64,000 nucleotides of DNA from Pyrrhosoma nymphula (Eukaryota > Arthropoda > Insecta > Odonata > Coenagrionidae), in contig OY754329.1 in assembly GCA_963573305.1 (NCBI GenBank), forward strand, positions 134,403,422 to 134,467,421, given 5' to 3'. The translations under genes and the position numbers were made by a program. Under the pieces are notes generated by a model. It was given only the letters and a program-made list of their open reading frames with translations, ran no database searches and was not told the origin of the DNA. Positions 47,833 through 60,400 of the stretch are shown here, piece after piece. The number at the start of each line of letters is the position of its first letter. Within the stretch, counting starts at the first letter, position 1.

Positions 47833-49220
47833 CCCATTTCAAACCAACCCCCACAATTTTTAACTTTCTCAGGGTGTATACTGTATGACCTAATCTTCAG
47901 AATGTGCCATAAGATGCATTATTAAGGTGAAACCGGTCGCAGTTTTTAAATAAAGTGTGGAAAAATACAAAGTTTTTTTTAATTAAAAATGAAAATCTGG
48001 AGTTTATATGTATTGACATCACTTTATCTGCGTGGTTAGAATGTAAACGCAACCAGTCATTTTTTACATGAATGTGTCGGAATTTGTCATATAAATCACT
48101 GCCTCATGACTAGATATTTTTGATAGATGCTGTAATAACCGCAATGTTCAGGCTTTATCATACTTTTCTTAAGGTAGGCACAATACTATAGTTGAACTGT
48201 GTTGATTGAAACCGCCGACTCACGGATCTTGACCCGCGACTATTTTTCTCACTTTTATAAAAACTTTGCAACTTGTAAATTCCTTATTATTTCATACAAG
48301 TAGTACAGCGAGAGATGTGGGAAAATTAAGCGTTAGGAATTGCATAAATTTAACCACTGCACTTCTCTAACTGTGACGCAATACCGTGAGAGCCTTGAAG
48401 GAACTCTAAAATATGCATTGCTCAATCCGTTGGAGGAAGTAACAGTAATACATATGACCATCAAGCCTTCATTCCATCAATGCATTTATTCCAGCGCCAC
48501 TTACTTCCAAAAAAGTGTCCATATTCATTCCTTTTTCGATTCCGATTCTGGAGAGGACAATTTTCATTTCACGAGCTGTATAGGGAGTCATCTAATGGTG
48601 TTGGAATCAAGTACAAGGTAAATAATAAAAATACATAATACCTATGACCAGAAAAATGAGTTATGGAGTTCCAGTGCCCATCAGCTCTTTGCTCGGGATT
48701 TCAGGGATATGAATCAGTTACCAGGAAATTAAAAAAAAATGACTTCTGGAATATGCTTGCACAATATTCTTTCACCTGATGAGCATTTGCAATCAAACAT
48801 CAATGCATAGTCAGTGGCTGCTCAACTTTAATTGTATAATATTAAAAGCAAAACCATTAATGGAGCGAGCAACCCGCTGGTGACCTCGGGTAAGACCTTC
48901 AAATGGGTAAGGGTAGTGTGAAATTCATGGAATTGAATCCATACAGCCACTTCACCCATTTCATGGAATACTATTGTGATCAGCGTCGTAGATTTCAACA
49001 GACTTATTAGCGCATGAGTGTCATTTAAGCTTTCACGCTGCTATTCATAAACATACCCGTTATTCTGACTACAAGCAATCAAACGCTTCTTTTCTATATA
49101 AAATTACTCTTAGTTGGTGGGTTTAACATTGGAGGAGGGTGAGGTGGGGTATTTTCCCATTCAAGTGTTAAAAATTTTCTTCTTCCCTTCTCTCCCCCCC
49201 CTCGCAGGACTGGAAACAAG
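47833..49220. other. Intergenic, nothing recognised
   Basis: AT-rich, with one 93-codon open frame (48340-48621, plus strand) that resembles nothing I recognise and has no splice or promoter context. Confidence 0.35.
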
Positions 49221-49225
49221 TAGTT

Positions 49226-49274
49226 ATTGTACCTGATGATGGCTGCGTGACAGACAAAACACGTAAAGTACAAT
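49226..49274 (+). ncRNA. Hammerhead-like motif with strong helix I
   Basis: ATTGTAC, CTGATGA (49233-49239), an imperfect hairpin, AAAAC, ACGT, then GTACAAT. The outer ATTGTAC/GTACAAT forms a perfect 7-bp helix I, the strongest of all copies. GAAA has become AAAA and the GTC is degraded, so cleavage is unlikely. AATAAA follows at 49281. Confidence 0.4.
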
Positions 49275-50416
49275 TTTGTTCAATAAAGTGAGCAGTACAA
49301 TCTGCCTACTACAAGCAGTGAGCAGTTCAATCAAGGGAGCAGTATGTCAATTATTACAAGATGCTGTTCCAATGTATATTCTGATACTTTTGTACTCAGA
49401 CGCTCTTTATTTCGCTCTTTAAACAGACACCGGAACCAGCGCTCACGGCTACGTGCTATAGTGAATGCTGTCTATTAAGCATTACACATTAAGTTGACAG
49501 TATGGGCCATATGGAGAGCGCTGTTGCCAAACTTACTCTCCGTGTGCTCACCTTATGGCAACGTGGACAACCATATCTAACTCCGCACTTAATTTAAGCA
49601 TGTTACTTCAGAGATTACTGTTGGCATATTCGAAAGGTAATATTTTATGAAGAGCACGATGTTAATTTTCCTCTAGCCTCATTAAGGCGTAAAAGATCTA
49701 AGCTGTAGGTAGCCTCCCCAAGTATCCGACCAAGAATAAGGGGGGAATCGTTGAGTGGTTGCGGAGGAAAGATGGTGAAGAAAAGAAAGTTGAGCAAATA
49801 ATGAGGAGACAAAGCACCAGGTAGGGGTAAGAAATAAATGCGGAGGGGATAAAGAAAGATACTTTATACGGCAGGATGCTGAAAAATAGGAGGGGGAAAA
49901 AAGTGAAGGATAAGCATTTTAGATTGAATGAAAAGAGGGAAGACATATTTTTAACCGAAGAGAGAAATTACATGAGGAAAAAGACATTGCCACAGGACAG
50001 TAATAATGGTCCATCGTAATCTACACAGGGCATTTTTGGAGGAATCTGCGTAGCTTCTGCAGGTGATTAGGGATGGAATGTAATCAATCATGTTTTCGCC
50101 TCACGGACATGGAATCGCAAGACATAACTTACGGAGCTATTACGGCAAAGCAAACATTTCATCTAGCTCATTTGAAGTTGCCACGAATACTCTGAGTAAA
50201 TGTGCCCTGAATCGATTTAAGAGATCTGAAACCTATCTCAGTGGTGCAAAAGATATGCATAGCTCTTTCAATGCTGTCACTCATGCTCGTGGTAGCTTAT
50301 TTTCAAGATGAAACCCTAACATTTGCAATATTTCGATGGTAGGCGAGGTAACTTTGTGGAATTTCGATATTTTGGAATGAAGAATCACTTGGCAATTTCC
50401 ACACGTTTATTTTGTC

Positions 50417-50465
50417 AACTGACCGGTTTCGATGTTTACTCGACGATGTTCGATCATCAGAGATA
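50417..50465 (-). ncRNA. Hammerhead-like motif in the left outer arm
   Basis: Minus strand: TCT, CTGATGA (50454-50460), spacer, CGAAAC, CG, GTC, AG. Core strings match the canonical CUGAUGA, GAAAC and GUC exactly, but helix II is not convincing by eye. The right arm copy has lost both core strings. Confidence 0.4.
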
Positions 50466-50493
50466 TACTATCTCTGTTAGTTATACTCCTGAT

Positions 50494-53400
50494 TAGGGAT
50501 GTGCCGTATATACCGATATACCAGTATATCCGGTATATTTTTACCTATATACCAATATATACCGGTATATTTTTAAGTCGATATACCGGTATATTCGGTG
50601 TTATTTTCTAAATACCGGTACCAGATATATTGCTCAAAATGAAAATTTTCATACCTAAGTTCATTAACTAAGCTATGGAATCATTTTAGAGTATGGTTGT
50701 TGAAAATTCCCTATAGCAAAGGAAAATGGGAAGTAAAATTCAATGGTTTTTACCGTTTTACTACGATTTTTAAATAGTATGATGAACTCTTTTTATATTG
50801 GTTTTTAATTCTCATAATGAAGTGTTTCTCCTATTCGGCGCTGCTACTACGTATTCTGTAACGCGTTGTGCCATGAGACTTACTTGGAACCGAATGTAAA
50901 TATTCTTTACAGAATTCAATTCAAATCTAATAATTTCCAAAAGTTATCACAGTCATGGAAAAAATGTTACGCACTGTTTTACCCTGCGTGTACTAATTAT
51001 ATCTAGGATGATGACCTCCGTTTAATACCATCCATTAAGACGATCCGCGGCATTCCGCACGCAACGCATTTGCAATTAAAACAGATACTTAACCTAACTT
51101 GTATTTCTTCCTAAATGAATTTATATAACACACTTATAAAACGTCATAGCCTAACCCATGGGATATTTGAAGAGGCTGCAGCTATGGTTATCCTTTCAAG
51201 CTCCCACTATTGGCACCACGTGTCTTTTCGAAAGTGGTACTGTTTTTTGTATTGTCGTAATGCAACAATAACTTTAAATGTGATTAATGTGATTAAATGT
51301 GAGTATAAATTATTCTTCCTATTCAATTTTAGCATATTATGTAAACTGATTTCATATCGTCGTTTTTCTAGTCGTTGCTTTTGCTCCGATAAAATAATCT
51401 CTTTTCACTAAAAAAAGATTGACTTTCGCTTCAATCTTAAAATGTTGATTTGTCGCGAACTAATTGCTGAAAAAACAACGCTTGGGGTGTTAATAGCCCA
51501 CGTGTAAACGTAAGCAATGAACACAATTAAAAATTTATATCGCGATTCTGTATCGTGACGCGGCGCGATATTATTCATCTTGCTTCTGTGGGAAAGCCTT
51601 ACTGAAGCCTTACGTACGAGCGGTCCTGTGTACGACTCTTTATCTCATTCAATTTATCATTGATTATAAATCATGTATAACATAATTTAATCATATTTCC
51701 TTAACATTCATTCGGGGCCAATGTGTTCACAGAATAATAATATATTCATTTTTCCATTCCTTCAGGTGTATCTAACGCCATCTACATCCATTTCGGCGAA
51801 TCAATATGAAATAGCTCGGGTAATAGTACAAGAGAGCGAATATAGCACGTCACATTCGATACCAAATGAGCTGCAATAATATTAAAGCCAGGCGTTACAC
51901 TCAGAGCAATGAACACTCTGAAGTTTTGGCAGAACAGTAAAGCGGCTTTCCCTGCTTTAGCCGGAGTGGCCCTTAAATTCATGGTTGTTCTGGGATCCTT
52001 AGTACCATCTTAGCGCACCGTCTCATTGGCCAACTATGCTGCATCTGATGATCGGAGCAGATTGACTGGTGACCAGCTGGTGTTTTTGGGATCAATTAGA
52101 AAAAAATATTGGTTTCCATGATTGCCATTTGAGATCAATCGCATTTGCCTTGTCACTACGTCATCAGTCAAGCTAGGAATGTGTTGAGCCTCGAAATCCT
52201 GGAAATATTGCATTAATGCATGGCATATTTTAATTCTGAATACTTCATTGAGACCTGTGTACTGTATGTCTTAACCTTGATAACATCTAATACATTCATA
52301 ATCTGTCATAAGAAGATGATGAAGTTGTTTTAGGATTCCTTAGCCTATTTTTGTGATTTTTATAGAAGCTAAGCATGGAAAACTATACCCTAACTGAGAA
52401 TGATGAAAATAGCATTTGGTATGTCCTTTCTGCATAAAAACTGTACTTATCTGATAAAAGCATGTTTAGAATACACCAGTTGTGCATTTATTCCGCATAT
52501 TCTTGGACTGGATAACATAATGAATCGAAGAAAAATGTTTCCTCGGAAATATTTTCTAATAAATATGGGTCATTCCACCTCAATTCAACAAACGTTTGTC
52601 CCTTAGGGTCTCAGATTTTGATAAAAATTGGTGTATGGGTACAATATTAACTCAAACTGAATACCTTCAAACCGTTTTGTGAAAAAAAATGTTTTGAGTG
52701 GATTATGCATATTTTAATTTTTTCGCATTTTTAGCAAAAATCCGTGCCTTAAATCATATTATCACTTATATCTCCGCTTGTAATTGTCATAAAACAATGA
52801 TTAATAGCTTTTATTAAAGCTAAATCTTTATTGAATGCAAATATATCAATAAAAAATTATTTTCTTCTATACCCTATTGTTCTATATTACTAATGTTTAA
52901 AAAATTGTTAGTAAACTTTTCTCAAATACTCCATCTCAGAATCGGCCGAAACTTTTTTCCGTAATCCTAACATATCTGGCTAACTATTCCAAAAATAAAA
53001 TTTAGTGGAAATTCATAAATGTGCTTTTTATAAATATTTAAACATTTACAATTTTCTCTCGCGCCCGTGTTTAAAAAATTGTTAATAAACTTTTCTCAAA
53101 TACTCCATCTCAGAATCGGTCGAAACTTTTTTTCCGTAATCTAAACATATTCAGCTAACTATTCAAAAAATAAAATTTAGTGTAAATTCATAAATGCGTT
53201 TTTTATAAATATTTAAACATTTAAAATTTTCTCTCGCGCGGCCCGTCAGCTTCCCATTTGGAATGCATGCAGCAGACACGTGATGCAAGCCTAAAAATTT
53301 CCTATTTGCTCAAGGTCGTGGCTATATGAGATAAAAATATATTATAAACTATAAATGTTAACAACAATTGTTATTTGTTCTGTTAAATGGATGTTTGCAG

Positions 53401-53907
53401 GAAATTAACCATTGAGCCCCACTTTCTCTGCGCGAAGTTTTTTCTAACTACTCCGACACAATCGATTGAAAGCTAACGAGAAACCAAAATCCTTGTATTT
53501 ATAACAAATGTAAAATGGCTAAGTTAGCATGCTTTCCGTAAACATATGATTTCCTACCTTGTAGGAAGGGGTAGGAAGGGGTATATATATATTTTATTAA
53601 AAAATGTACATTACTTATCTATTTATTGCTCGTTTCCTAATATCCTTAATATATTACACGATTGTACATCGGTTTCTAGTATTTTGAGAACTAAATACGT
53701 TTAGCGAAAGTAAGTAGGTACCTAAGTTGCTACAAGTAGATTGCAAGTACCAGCAAAAATAGTAGCATAATTATATCTTATATAAATGGTACCGATATAC
53801 CGGTACACCGGTATATTTTTTAGCGATATACCTATCGTCTAATCGGTATATTTTTAAAACATCGGATTTCGATATATCGGTATATTTTTGAATACCGCAC
53901 ATCCCTA
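50494..53907. mobile_element. Non-autonomous hAT-like element (3.4 kb)
   Basis: Ends TAGGGATGTGCCGTAT and ATACCGCACATCCCTA match at 15 of 16 inverted positions. The flanks CTCCTGAT (50486-50493) and CTCATGAT (53908-53915) form an 8-bp duplication with one mismatch. Both ends carry dense ACCGGTATAT-type subterminal repeats. No transposase frame is visible inside, so it would need an enzyme from elsewhere. Confidence 0.75.
52894..53246. repeat. Tandem duplication of an approximately 174-bp unit
   Basis: Units 52894-53067 and 53068-53246 share TGTTTAAAAAATTGTTA, CTCAAATACTCCATCTCAGA and TTTTCTCTCGCGC with few differences. It lies inside the non-autonomous hAT-like element. Confidence 0.8.
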
Positions 53908-55129
53908 CTCATGATCATGATGTAGTAAACATCGACACCGGTCAGTTGACTAAATAAACATGTGGAGATTACCAAGTGATTCTTCATTCCCTAACATTTG
54001 TATCAATAGCTTCTTTTATACGAATATTGTTTGCGTTGCCATAGTTCGATGAGTTAGAAGTTATAATAAACCAACATGTCCATCAGACAAAAATATGCTT
54101 GAAAGCTCAATCCCCTATAACCATCAGTAGTTACGCAGATGCCTCCTGAAATACCCGGTATAATATTAAATATAACTACCCTGTTTGTCACATCAACGCG
54201 CTGAGAATGCGCCATATTGTTTTGTCATATTTAAGCAATATCATGGTATTTTTACTGTTTTCAGCAATTCTGAGAGATTTCCTCGGGAGATTATTTTGAC
54301 GTCGTTATTTTGGTGAATTCCCTGAGTCAATATATTTGCATCTTCAATAGAGGCAATGAACCGAGAAATCTATCGACCTTGGTGAATTCCATGGCTGCAG
54401 CGCCGCTACCGGTATTCCTTCGAAACGCTCGACTCGCCTGTGATTGGTCGTTGGATCTAAAAACCGGACGGAAAATAAGTAGTATCGTACTTATTTATCT
54501 TTTCAGAACTTATAACACCCTTCACACCCTTTACATGGTAACATTGTAAGCATGCTCAGTTCAGTTCGATTTTCAGTACTGAAATAAGCATCGTGTAAAA
54601 CGGCCTTAATGCACATTAGGGGCAATTGAAATATTACGTGAGATGTTTTGGGGAGGAGAGGGTTGCGCTCTTCATACGTTGTCTAACATAGGAGTGGAGA
54701 GGGGGTTCAGCGACAATCTTACGTATGATTTTATTCATTTTGAGATCGTATTTTTTATCATTTTTTAAAGCAAGTGCCGGACGAAAAATCTTTCTTTTTC
54801 CTCTACAAAAAGTTCTATTAGTCCTTTCCCTCCCTCGACGGACCTACACTCTGGAGCCTCGTACCCACAGGTACCACACAATATTATGTCTTATGAGAGG
54901 CTATGCAACTACGTTGCGTAACACGAATGCTCATTCTTAAAAGACCACATTTGCCCTCTCGCTAATCTGCAATGCTTCGCGTCCGCGAGTTGCTCATTAG
55001 TGATCAACTTATGGATCATAAATTGAAAGACGACCATTAGAGACTTTTCAATGCATTTAAGAAATTCTTGTCCTTGAAGCGGCCTCAACCAATCCAAGTA
55101 AGTGCAATAGATTTATGAAGTGATCATCA

Positions 55130-55350
55130 TCATTAGAGTAAACTTGACAGTGGCAGGCTAATCTTCGTAGAAGTTTATAATATTAGTGCTCATGATTAAT
55201 TAATTATTTGTATTTTCTCCTCCACCCCCATAACTACAACTACAATTAACGCATAAAACAAACTTTCTGTACCTGAAGATGCCATAAATCGGTGAAACGC
55301 GTCACACAAATAAAAATTTGTAATAATAAGTATTTTAATTAATCATGAGT
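55130..55350 (+). repeat. Single-arm copy of the 22.4-22.9 kb palindromic repeat
   Basis: Shares GGCAGGCT, CTCATGATTAAT, CTACAATTAACGCATAAAACA and ACTTTCTGTACCTGA with 22340-22930, but only one orientation of the arm is kept. Contains CTGAAGA (55273-55279), GGTGAAAC, GCGTC and AAATAAA, the same hammerhead-like set. Confidence 0.65.
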
Positions 55351-55389
55351 AATAGCATCATTAGAGTAATCTACGGTTTAAAGGTAGGT

Positions 55390-57200
55390 TTTAATGAAAG
55401 TCTGAGAAAATTCTCCCAAATGCTTTTGTACACGCAGGGCCCTATCCACCTCTAGTATTTCTTTCTTCGTCTCAGCGTATGTCCTACCCTTCTTCATCCC
55501 GTCCATAAAACCTATTCTCTTTCTTCCCCTTCCCCGCTAGCCCAACTTCCTCCCCTATATCATGGCCTTCAGCAAACCATCTCCCATTTTCTTCTAGTAT
55601 ACTACCCAAGTAACTAAAATGCTATGCTTGCTCCAGTTTTTGCCTTCCTACTTTTATGACCAGCCTCACTTTATAAGTCCAGGAATATCTCAATATTTTT
55701 GTTTTCTAATGATTTATCTTCGTAACCATATTTCGAGCACTAAAATTCTAATGCATCTACTAAAGGTTGCAATTCCTTCGATGATCAGCTAACCAACGCC
55801 TAGTCGACCGCGAATCTAACCGATATTATCAGCTGGCCTCCTACTTCAATTCCCTTATATAGCTCTACCCATGGCTCTCCTACCCTTTACTCAGCATAGA
55901 TGTAAAGAGCAAAGGCAACAACGGGCACCCTAGTCTTACCCCGCGACCTATAACCACCCAGCCTAATTCACCGTCAGCTACCCTCACCTGTGCCCACTGG
56001 ACCATAAATAAGTTTCGGATGAGTCTCCTATCTCGCCAAGCTATTCCTATTTTCCCGAGTATCTACATTAGTTTTTCCCAATGTACTATGTCAAACGCCT
56101 TTTCTAAATCCACAAAGCAAGCAAAAAAATCCTGAATATAATATTTGTTTCTATCTATAAGTGTCCTCATCCCCGCAATCGCATCCCGAGTTGCCCTCCT
56201 CTTTCGGAACCCAAACTGGCCATCGCCAAAATAGTAATTTGCTCTACTCACCAACCTTTTATTTATTATACTAAGAAAATGTTTTGCCACGTGGGAAATT
56301 AAACTAATTGTTCTATACTAGTTCATCATGACTAAGTTATAATTTGAGTCCGCTTGCGGCCCTGGATAGCTTAGCGAGTTTTTTGCAGTTTCTAAATCTT
56401 AGCCTTACCATAGAATAATTTAATATAACCCGGCATTCTCCATGAGTACTACCACTACTACTACATGAATACAAAATTCAGCTGCCTTCTCACCTCGGTC
56501 ATTTCTTGTCCCTAGCCCATACCCTTCTACTTCAAAACCATCCCTCTCTTCCTCCACCACTGCATTTCAGTCGCGCATTCCAGTCATATCAGGATTTCTT
56601 TCCCGGGATTTCACTCATTATCTCTTCTCGTTGCTCGTATATCCTATACACCTCTTCCTCCCTATGGTTACTTGTAGGTATGTACACCCCAACCAATATG
56701 AAATTATTGACGTGCTTTTTTTCTACCACTAGTATCCTGCCGCTCACCTGTTCAATGCTCACAACCCTCATCCCCAATTTTGCATTCAGTACCATAGCTA
56801 CCCCACGTGGATTTTCACCTCCTCCACTGTAGTTAACCCTGTAACTATCACTCTAATAGTCACCGCAATCCCTACATCTCACCTCACACTGCCCCAAAGC
56901 ATCTATTTTCCCTTTCTCCATTTCCTGCTTACTATTCTCTAGCTTCCCGGCCGTTATCATAGTCCTAACGTTCCAAGTTCCTATTTTTACCGCTGCTTTC
57001 CTCCTCTTTCTCTTTTTTCTCTTCCTCTCCCTCCTATCCATTGTATTCTCTGATGGCATTGTTGCGCAAGGATGTCATTTAACAACGACGCGGAGGCCTT
57101 GCCTCTCCTGCTGCTGGGTACGACACCTGCACCAGTGGGCGGAGTCCCTTAGTTGCCAGGATTCAATTATCTATAAATGAAATCCAGAATATGGACAATT
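55390..57200 (-). mobile_element. Broken non-LTR retrotransposon (RTE-like endonuclease and reverse transcriptase)
   Basis: Minus strand, 5' to 3': a basic stretch then KIGTWNVRTM at about 56.97 kb (start of an apurinic-type endonuclease), VAMVLNAKLG and FILVGVYIPTS at about 56.8-56.65 kb, a degraded DWNA motif at about 56.57 kb, then after a large deletion GQFGFRKRRATRDAI and FVDLEKAFD at about 56.2-56.1 kb, and a damaged GVRQGCPLS at about 55.93 kb. The endonuclease-reverse transcriptase order is that of RTE-like and related LINEs. Frameshifts and the deletion make it dead. The 9.0-9.45 kb fragment belongs to a related family. Confidence 0.8.
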
Positions 57201-57429
57201 GATATTTGGGAGTGACTCCCACCCCCGATTCCCAACCGTATTTTTAACGTGACACCATCACGGAACTACATTTCGTCTGGCTCCTACACTTTGACCAATC
57301 TGGCACGGGTGGCCCTCCCAGGAACAATAGAAATTGCTCCTGACAGTCCACCTCTATGGGACATTGGGACACACAAGCCCTTCTGCCATATTAAAGTTGT
57401 AGTTCAAGGGAAGGGTGTGGAGTAATGCA

Positions 57430-60400
57430 AAAAAATTATAAGATATAAAGGACTTAAAAAATTACATTGGCGATAAAATTTAAGAACTCGACAAGCCAGC
57501 TGCAAAAAGACGAGCTGGCCAACTATCTGTTAATCTGAAGGTTAGTTTATTTTTTTAAAGCATCGCATTGTTCATATAATTAGCAATAAATTAGCGATTC
57601 CATGTCCATGTGCGCAAAATTTGATCTTACTTCCTCCGTTTTTGTGCATATTTTCACATTTATGCCCGATAGAGAAACTTAGAAATGTAAAATTTAAGCC
57701 GGATAACGGTAAAGGTTTTAGAACACCATGATTCACACAAGAAGCGACTCAAAAAAACTAAACCTAAAAACTAAATCTCCAAATTAACGACCGGAAAGAA
57801 TTGGTCACGTGTTATTTTTTCTATTGATTAGCATAAATTCAGGCGTACTGGCGTGGTGAGGGATTCAGGTATACTATCCCACCTGAAATGAATCAAATAC
57901 TCCAACCTTTTGAATGATATGGTATTTTTCCAGCGTATAATGGACATAAATTCCTCACGGGATTTTCACCGGAAACAGAAACTTGACCCGGAGGAAATTC
58001 CTGGAAGAATTTACTCCAACCTTTTTTACATTGCGTTGTGAGCACGAATATCAGTAACTAGCTAGTTCCAGAAAAAACTAGATTTATCAGACTTTCAATA
58101 CTGGATAACTATGATTATAACACAATTTTCATAGCTTTCAGTCTATTTTATAAACCGTTCCCTAGACTACTCCGCCAGTAGCAAGCGTTGTTTTGCGCAC
58201 TCCCGGCCACCGAATTGATTTACTGTGGCCGCCGCCACTTCCATAGCCGCACAACTCGAACAACTTATGGTTGATATCCTTACGTGAATCCGAAATTTTG
58301 AAAAACATCGGTTATCAAATAATCGGTTGATTTATGTGGATGGTTCCACATTTTTATAGCAACTTACGTAAGATTGTGAAGGGAGGTGGGTCATGAAAGC
58401 TTGCGTTGTCTTACATAGGGGAATGGGGTGGTTTTAATGGGCCAAAAGCGCTTTACGAAATACTTTAATGACCAACTCCAGCTTGCAGCATCAATAGCCA
58501 GGATTCATTCTAGGGATTGGTACGTCGAAAATAAAACTTTGTATGGAAGGAAAAAGTTTTATCAAACATTTTACAGCATTATATATAAAATTATAACAAA
58601 TTCTAAAAATCTTTTTGGATAGAGGATTTAATTCTTCATTATTTGAATTCTCAAGTTGGTTAGTGGATGTGATGATGCTTTATTCATCAGTTTATTTAGT
58701 CACAAATTCCTTGCCATAATAATTTATGAAAAATATTGATAATGCTTTCACATAATGTTTTCTTGGTAGTTCAGATTATTCTTTCAATGTCTGAGAAACT
58801 CTTTCATTGATAAATACCATCTCGCTTTATTTCAATGAGAGAATTAAGGGTGAAAAAATGAGCTGTAAGTTAGTTTGGACGTTTTAAAACCACCATGAGA
58901 ATTATGAAAAAAATTCCAACTTTCAACTTACTTCAGTATTTCCTTACTCTGTATAATATATGTAAATTAAGGTAATAACCATATCAGGAGAGCAGCGATC
59001 TATTTAGACGGTTACTACTCCCTCGAGAATGGTAGACCTTACTCAGGGAATATTGATCGCATGAAGAGTCAGGGGTATCTTTCAGCGCTAATAATAAAGC
59101 TAAGTGGCGTGAGTAAGGAATTCTTCCTGGGGGACCTATTTTTTCTTTGATTGCATGCACAAAGCAGATGATGCTTGATTGACCAAAAAATCAAACGATT
59201 TGAAGGATAATCCATGACTTAATAACTCCGTTCCTTGACCATATGCCATTCCTTGGTGACTACATTTTCCATAAATTAACGACGAAAATGTATGTTTTTA
59301 TTTTGATATATTTTACTTGAGCGGGAGGGACCGTTCCATAACAGGTTCTTTGAGTCGGAAAGTAACTTTATTTGTGGCTTATTTAATCACCAGTATAAGC
59401 AGCTATAGTGTCCGATAACTCACATTGAAAGTGGAAATCGTTAAAATTTTGGAACATCAACATCGTCAAGACAAAGCTAGGTATTTACCATGCAAATAAT
59501 GCGTTTGCCCTAGGCAAACAATATATATAGCATTGTTGACTCAGAAAAAGTGGTGAATATCCGTGATCTGAATTTCTAAATGCAGGAATAAGTTGCAATC
59601 AATTATAACGAGGACCTTAACACAATACTGCACTCTCCAATTCCATGTCTCAAAGACAGAAATTCGTTTTTCAGATATCTCTCGTCTCAAGAGCAAAATT
59701 AATGCAAAATGTCTTCGTGAACCCTCTCATATTTATGGGAAACCTTTTGGAATCCACCAAAAGCATATGGAGAAATACTTAATTCCAGGAGCAAAGAACA
59801 TTTGTGTTAGAAAGCAAAATCAGGGATAATTAACAATAATAAAAACAACTACTGAATTGGAATTTGAGTTTGAAGCAAAGTAAATGTGGTATTATCAAAG
59901 AATTATGAAAATCAAAAAGGATGAATGAATAATGGAGAGAATCACCAATGAAATTTCCGACGACGAGTTGGCAAGAAAATATTCAGATAGAAAGCTTTGA
60001 GAATAAGAAGGACAGACCTAAAAGATACATCCTGATACACAACTGCCTCTTGTAAACAGTCCTAGAAAAGTGAAATAAATGAGAAGAGTTACCGATGATC
60101 CAAATAGATAAATTGGAGAGTAATTAGAAGAATGAAGAGACAGACCTAAAAGATAAGTCCTGATACATCTCTTGAAAACATTCTTATAAAAGAGAAACAA
60201 ATGGGAAGAAAAATCGAAAGAAACCAAGTACGATATATTTAGAGGCAAACTATAAGTGACAATTATTTTACGAAGAAATGAAACTGTTAGCTGAGAGGAC
60301 AGTAGAGTGTGGAGAGTTGCTGCAATCAATCTTTGGGTATATTACTGGTGAAGATGGCTATGAAAAGAGGTCAGCATTTTTTAATTGGGCTCGGACCTAT

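Larger units (their letters stand above)
50375..53990. repeat. Outer palindromic repeat interrupted by a hAT-like element
   Basis: Left outer arm about 50375-50460 and right outer arm about 53911-53990 are inverted copies (GAATGAAGAATCACTTGG against CCAAGTGATTCTTCATTC; GTCAACTGACCGG against CCGGTCAGTTGAC). Only about 25-30 bases separate arm and inserted element on the left, so the hAT-like element landed near the palindrome centre. Confidence 0.75.
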
